A stretch of DNA of 5,877 bases from UBA9410 sp036123635. Its GTDB lineage: Bacteria > Actinomycetota > Acidimicrobiia > Acidimicrobiales > MedAcidi-G1. Within the stretch, counting starts at the first letter, position 1; every line of letters starts with the position of its first letter. The notes under the pieces are model-generated. The model was not told the origin of the DNA and made no database searches. It saw only the letters and a program-made list of their open reading frames with translations. The position numbers and the translations under genes were made by a program. Below, piece by piece: positions 4,702 to 5,877 of this stretch. The stretch covers positions 1 to 5,877 of the forward strand of contig JAZADL010000188.1 in assembly GCA_036123635.1 (NCBI GenBank), in the 5' to 3' direction.

Positions 4702-5877
4702 TCACTCGCGCCCCGGGACGATGTGGGAGCCGCGGTCGGTCTTGACGACGCGGAGGCCCAGGTCGAGGCGCTGCTTGACGCCCTCGACATGGCTGATGAC
4801 ACCGACGGTCCGACCGCCGGCACGCAGTTCGGCGAGCGTGTCGATGGCGAGGTCGAGCGCATCGGTGTCAAGGGCGCCGAAGCCCTCGTCCACGAACAGG
4901 CAGTCGATCCGAACGCCCCCGTTGCGGCGCTGGACTGTGTCGGCGAGGCCGAGCGCCAAGGAGAGCGACGCTAGGAAGGTCTCGCCCCCGGACAACGAGT
5001 TGGTTGGCCGCTTCTTCCCGGTGTAGCTGTCCTCGATGTCGAGGCGAAGGCCGACCGCCCGGTCCTTCTCGTCCTGGTCGCTGACCACGAAACCAAAGCG
5101 ATCATCCGACATTGAACGAAGCCTGACCGTCGCCTCAGCGGAGACCTCGCGGAGGAAGTGCGCCAACACCCACTGCTCGAGCGACTGCTTCGACCCGGGA
5201 CCCTTGCCCCGACACGTCTTGTCAACCTGCTCGGCTAGGTCCGCCCCTGCCCTGGCCTTCGCCGCCGCTGAGCGCTTCTGGTCCGCCGAATCGGCGGCGC
5301 CCTTGAACGCCTTGTGCCGTTCGCTCAGCAGGCGGGTGGCATCGCGCAGTGACCCGACACGCTCCACCGCGTCAGCCACAGCGGTCGCCGCCACCTCCAC
5401 GGCCGGGCGAGCCTTGGGAACCCCTTCCTTCGTGAGCACGGCGAGGCGTACCTTCGCCCCCTTCTCGGCCTGCTGGCGCTTCTCGAGGCGCTCGTCGATC
5501 TCGTCGAGTTCCCTCGAGGGGCGTTCGGCTGCGCGCACGGCGGCCTCCTCGGCGAAGCCCGTCGACTTCAGCATCTTTACGACGAGGCCCTGCTGTGCAT
5601 CGTGATGGGCGAAAGCCTCGACGACGACGCCTAGGGTCGCTACGACTGACTCCAGCGCCGCGACGATCCGACCCGCCTCCTCGGCCAGGACAGAGGGGTC
5701 GACTCCCTTGCCCAACGCCCGTTCGACCTTCGCCGTCAGTCGCTTGGCTTCCCCTTCGTCGACTCCTGCCAGACCGTCCAGGCGCTTGGCCTCAGCCTGC
5801 TGCTTCGCCCCCTCGTCCTTCGACACCTGGAGGTCCGTCCGGGCCTTCTTGACATCGGTCCCGAGTGTCGCGGCGCG
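4702..5877 (-). CDS. sbcC: SbcC exonuclease ATPase subunit, C-terminal part (start beyond the right edge)
   Basis: These are the last 391 residues of an SbcC/Rad50-type ABC ATPase. With SbcD it forms a complex that opens hairpins and trims protein-blocked DNA ends. The frame is open to the right edge, so the gene enters from outside; the GTG at 5824-5826 is internal. Full SbcC is about 1000 residues, so the N-terminal Walker A half and probably the zinc hook lie off-window. The visible part begins with a Lys/Glu/Ala-rich coiled coil (about 5130-5877). The C-terminal nucleotide-binding half follows: signature LSGGETF (4975-4995), Walker B IDCLFVDE (4885-4908) followed by GFGALD, and the switch histidine in ISHV (His codon 4789-4791). 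All catalytic motifs expected here are intact. A single Cys near 5217 is not a CxxC hook. It converges on copA with a 151-nt gap. sbcD is normally the upstream partner, to the right of the window. Confidence 0.92.
   Translation of the reverse strand, partial: RAATLGTDVKKARTDLQVSKDEGAKQQAEAKRLDGLAGVDEGEAKRLTAKVERALGKGVDPSVLAEEAGRIVAALESVVATLGVVVEAFAHHDAQQGLVVKMLKSTGFAEEAAVRAAERPSRELDEIDERLEKRQQAEKGAKVRLAVLTKEGVPKARPAVEVAATAVADAVERVGSLRDATRLLSERHKAFKGAADSADQKRSAAAKARAGADLAEQVDKTCRGKGPGSKQSLEQWVLAHFLREVSAEATVRLRSMSDDRFGFVVSDQDEKDRAVGLRLDIEDSYTGKKRPTNSLSGGETFLASLSLALGLADTVQRRNGGVRIDCLFVDEGFGALDTDALDLAIDTLAELRAGGRTVGVISHVEGVKQRLDLGLRVVKTDRGSHIVPGRE

Noticed and set aside
4565..4935. tmRNA (ssrA) gene on the minus strand
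   Set aside because: The AGCTCCA 3' end and TTCAATT loop resemble tmRNA, but a tmRNA of about 370 nt would run deep into intact sbcC. No 5' GGGGCTGA end or tag frame is seen, and a GGC anticodon loop fits tRNA-Ala better.
5824..5826. GTG as the true start of the right-hand gene
   Set aside because: The same frame stays open to the window edge, the protein would lack the N-terminal half of the ATPase, and SbcC is normally about 1000 residues, so this is an internal codon.

Overview
The window is GC-rich (about 63-65% by eye). It reads as a chromosomal segment of a high-GC Gram-positive bacterium, most likely Actinomycetota and possibly the Acidimicrobiia. The reasons are the actinobacterial look of the CsoR and BtuF-like proteins, the G/C-ending codons, a csoR start with no Shine-Dalgarno, and terminators without U-tracts. 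The taxonomic call is an inference.

Layout. On the minus strand, reading right to left, csoR (2010-2291) is followed by a cobalamin riboswitch leader (about 1791-1983), a BtuF-like lipoprotein gene (906-1784) and a BtuC-like permease gene that runs off the left edge (1-886). On the plus strand, copA (2355-4550) diverges from csoR across a short control region with a GC-rich inverted repeat that looks like a CsoR operator. copA converges on an sbcC gene entering from the right edge (4702-5877, minus strand, C-terminal part only). The roughly 150-nt convergent gap holds two terminator-like hairpins and the 3' half of a tRNA-Ala(GGC).

How the parts work together. One module is vitamin B12 import: BtuF captures corrinoid, BtuC forms the membrane pore, and the ATPase gene is expected just left of the window. 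The leader carries the hallmark cobalamin-aptamer segments and a hairpin that buries the btuF Shine-Dalgarno, so import should shut down when B12 is plentiful. The second module is copper homeostasis: CsoR with its Cys-His-Cys copper site should repress both itself and the CopA Cu(I) exporter from the shared intergenic operator. The third gene, sbcC, encodes the ATPase/coiled-coil subunit of the SbcCD DNA-end-processing nuclease and is unrelated in function.

Most notable are the SD-sequestering B12 switch, the operator overlapping the csoR start codon, and the orphan 3' tRNA-Ala fragment. That fragment has the form of an attachment-site scar left by an element integrated in a tRNA gene. Its orientation would place any such element to the right, on the sbcC side. 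I did not find a clearly novel multi-gene system here.
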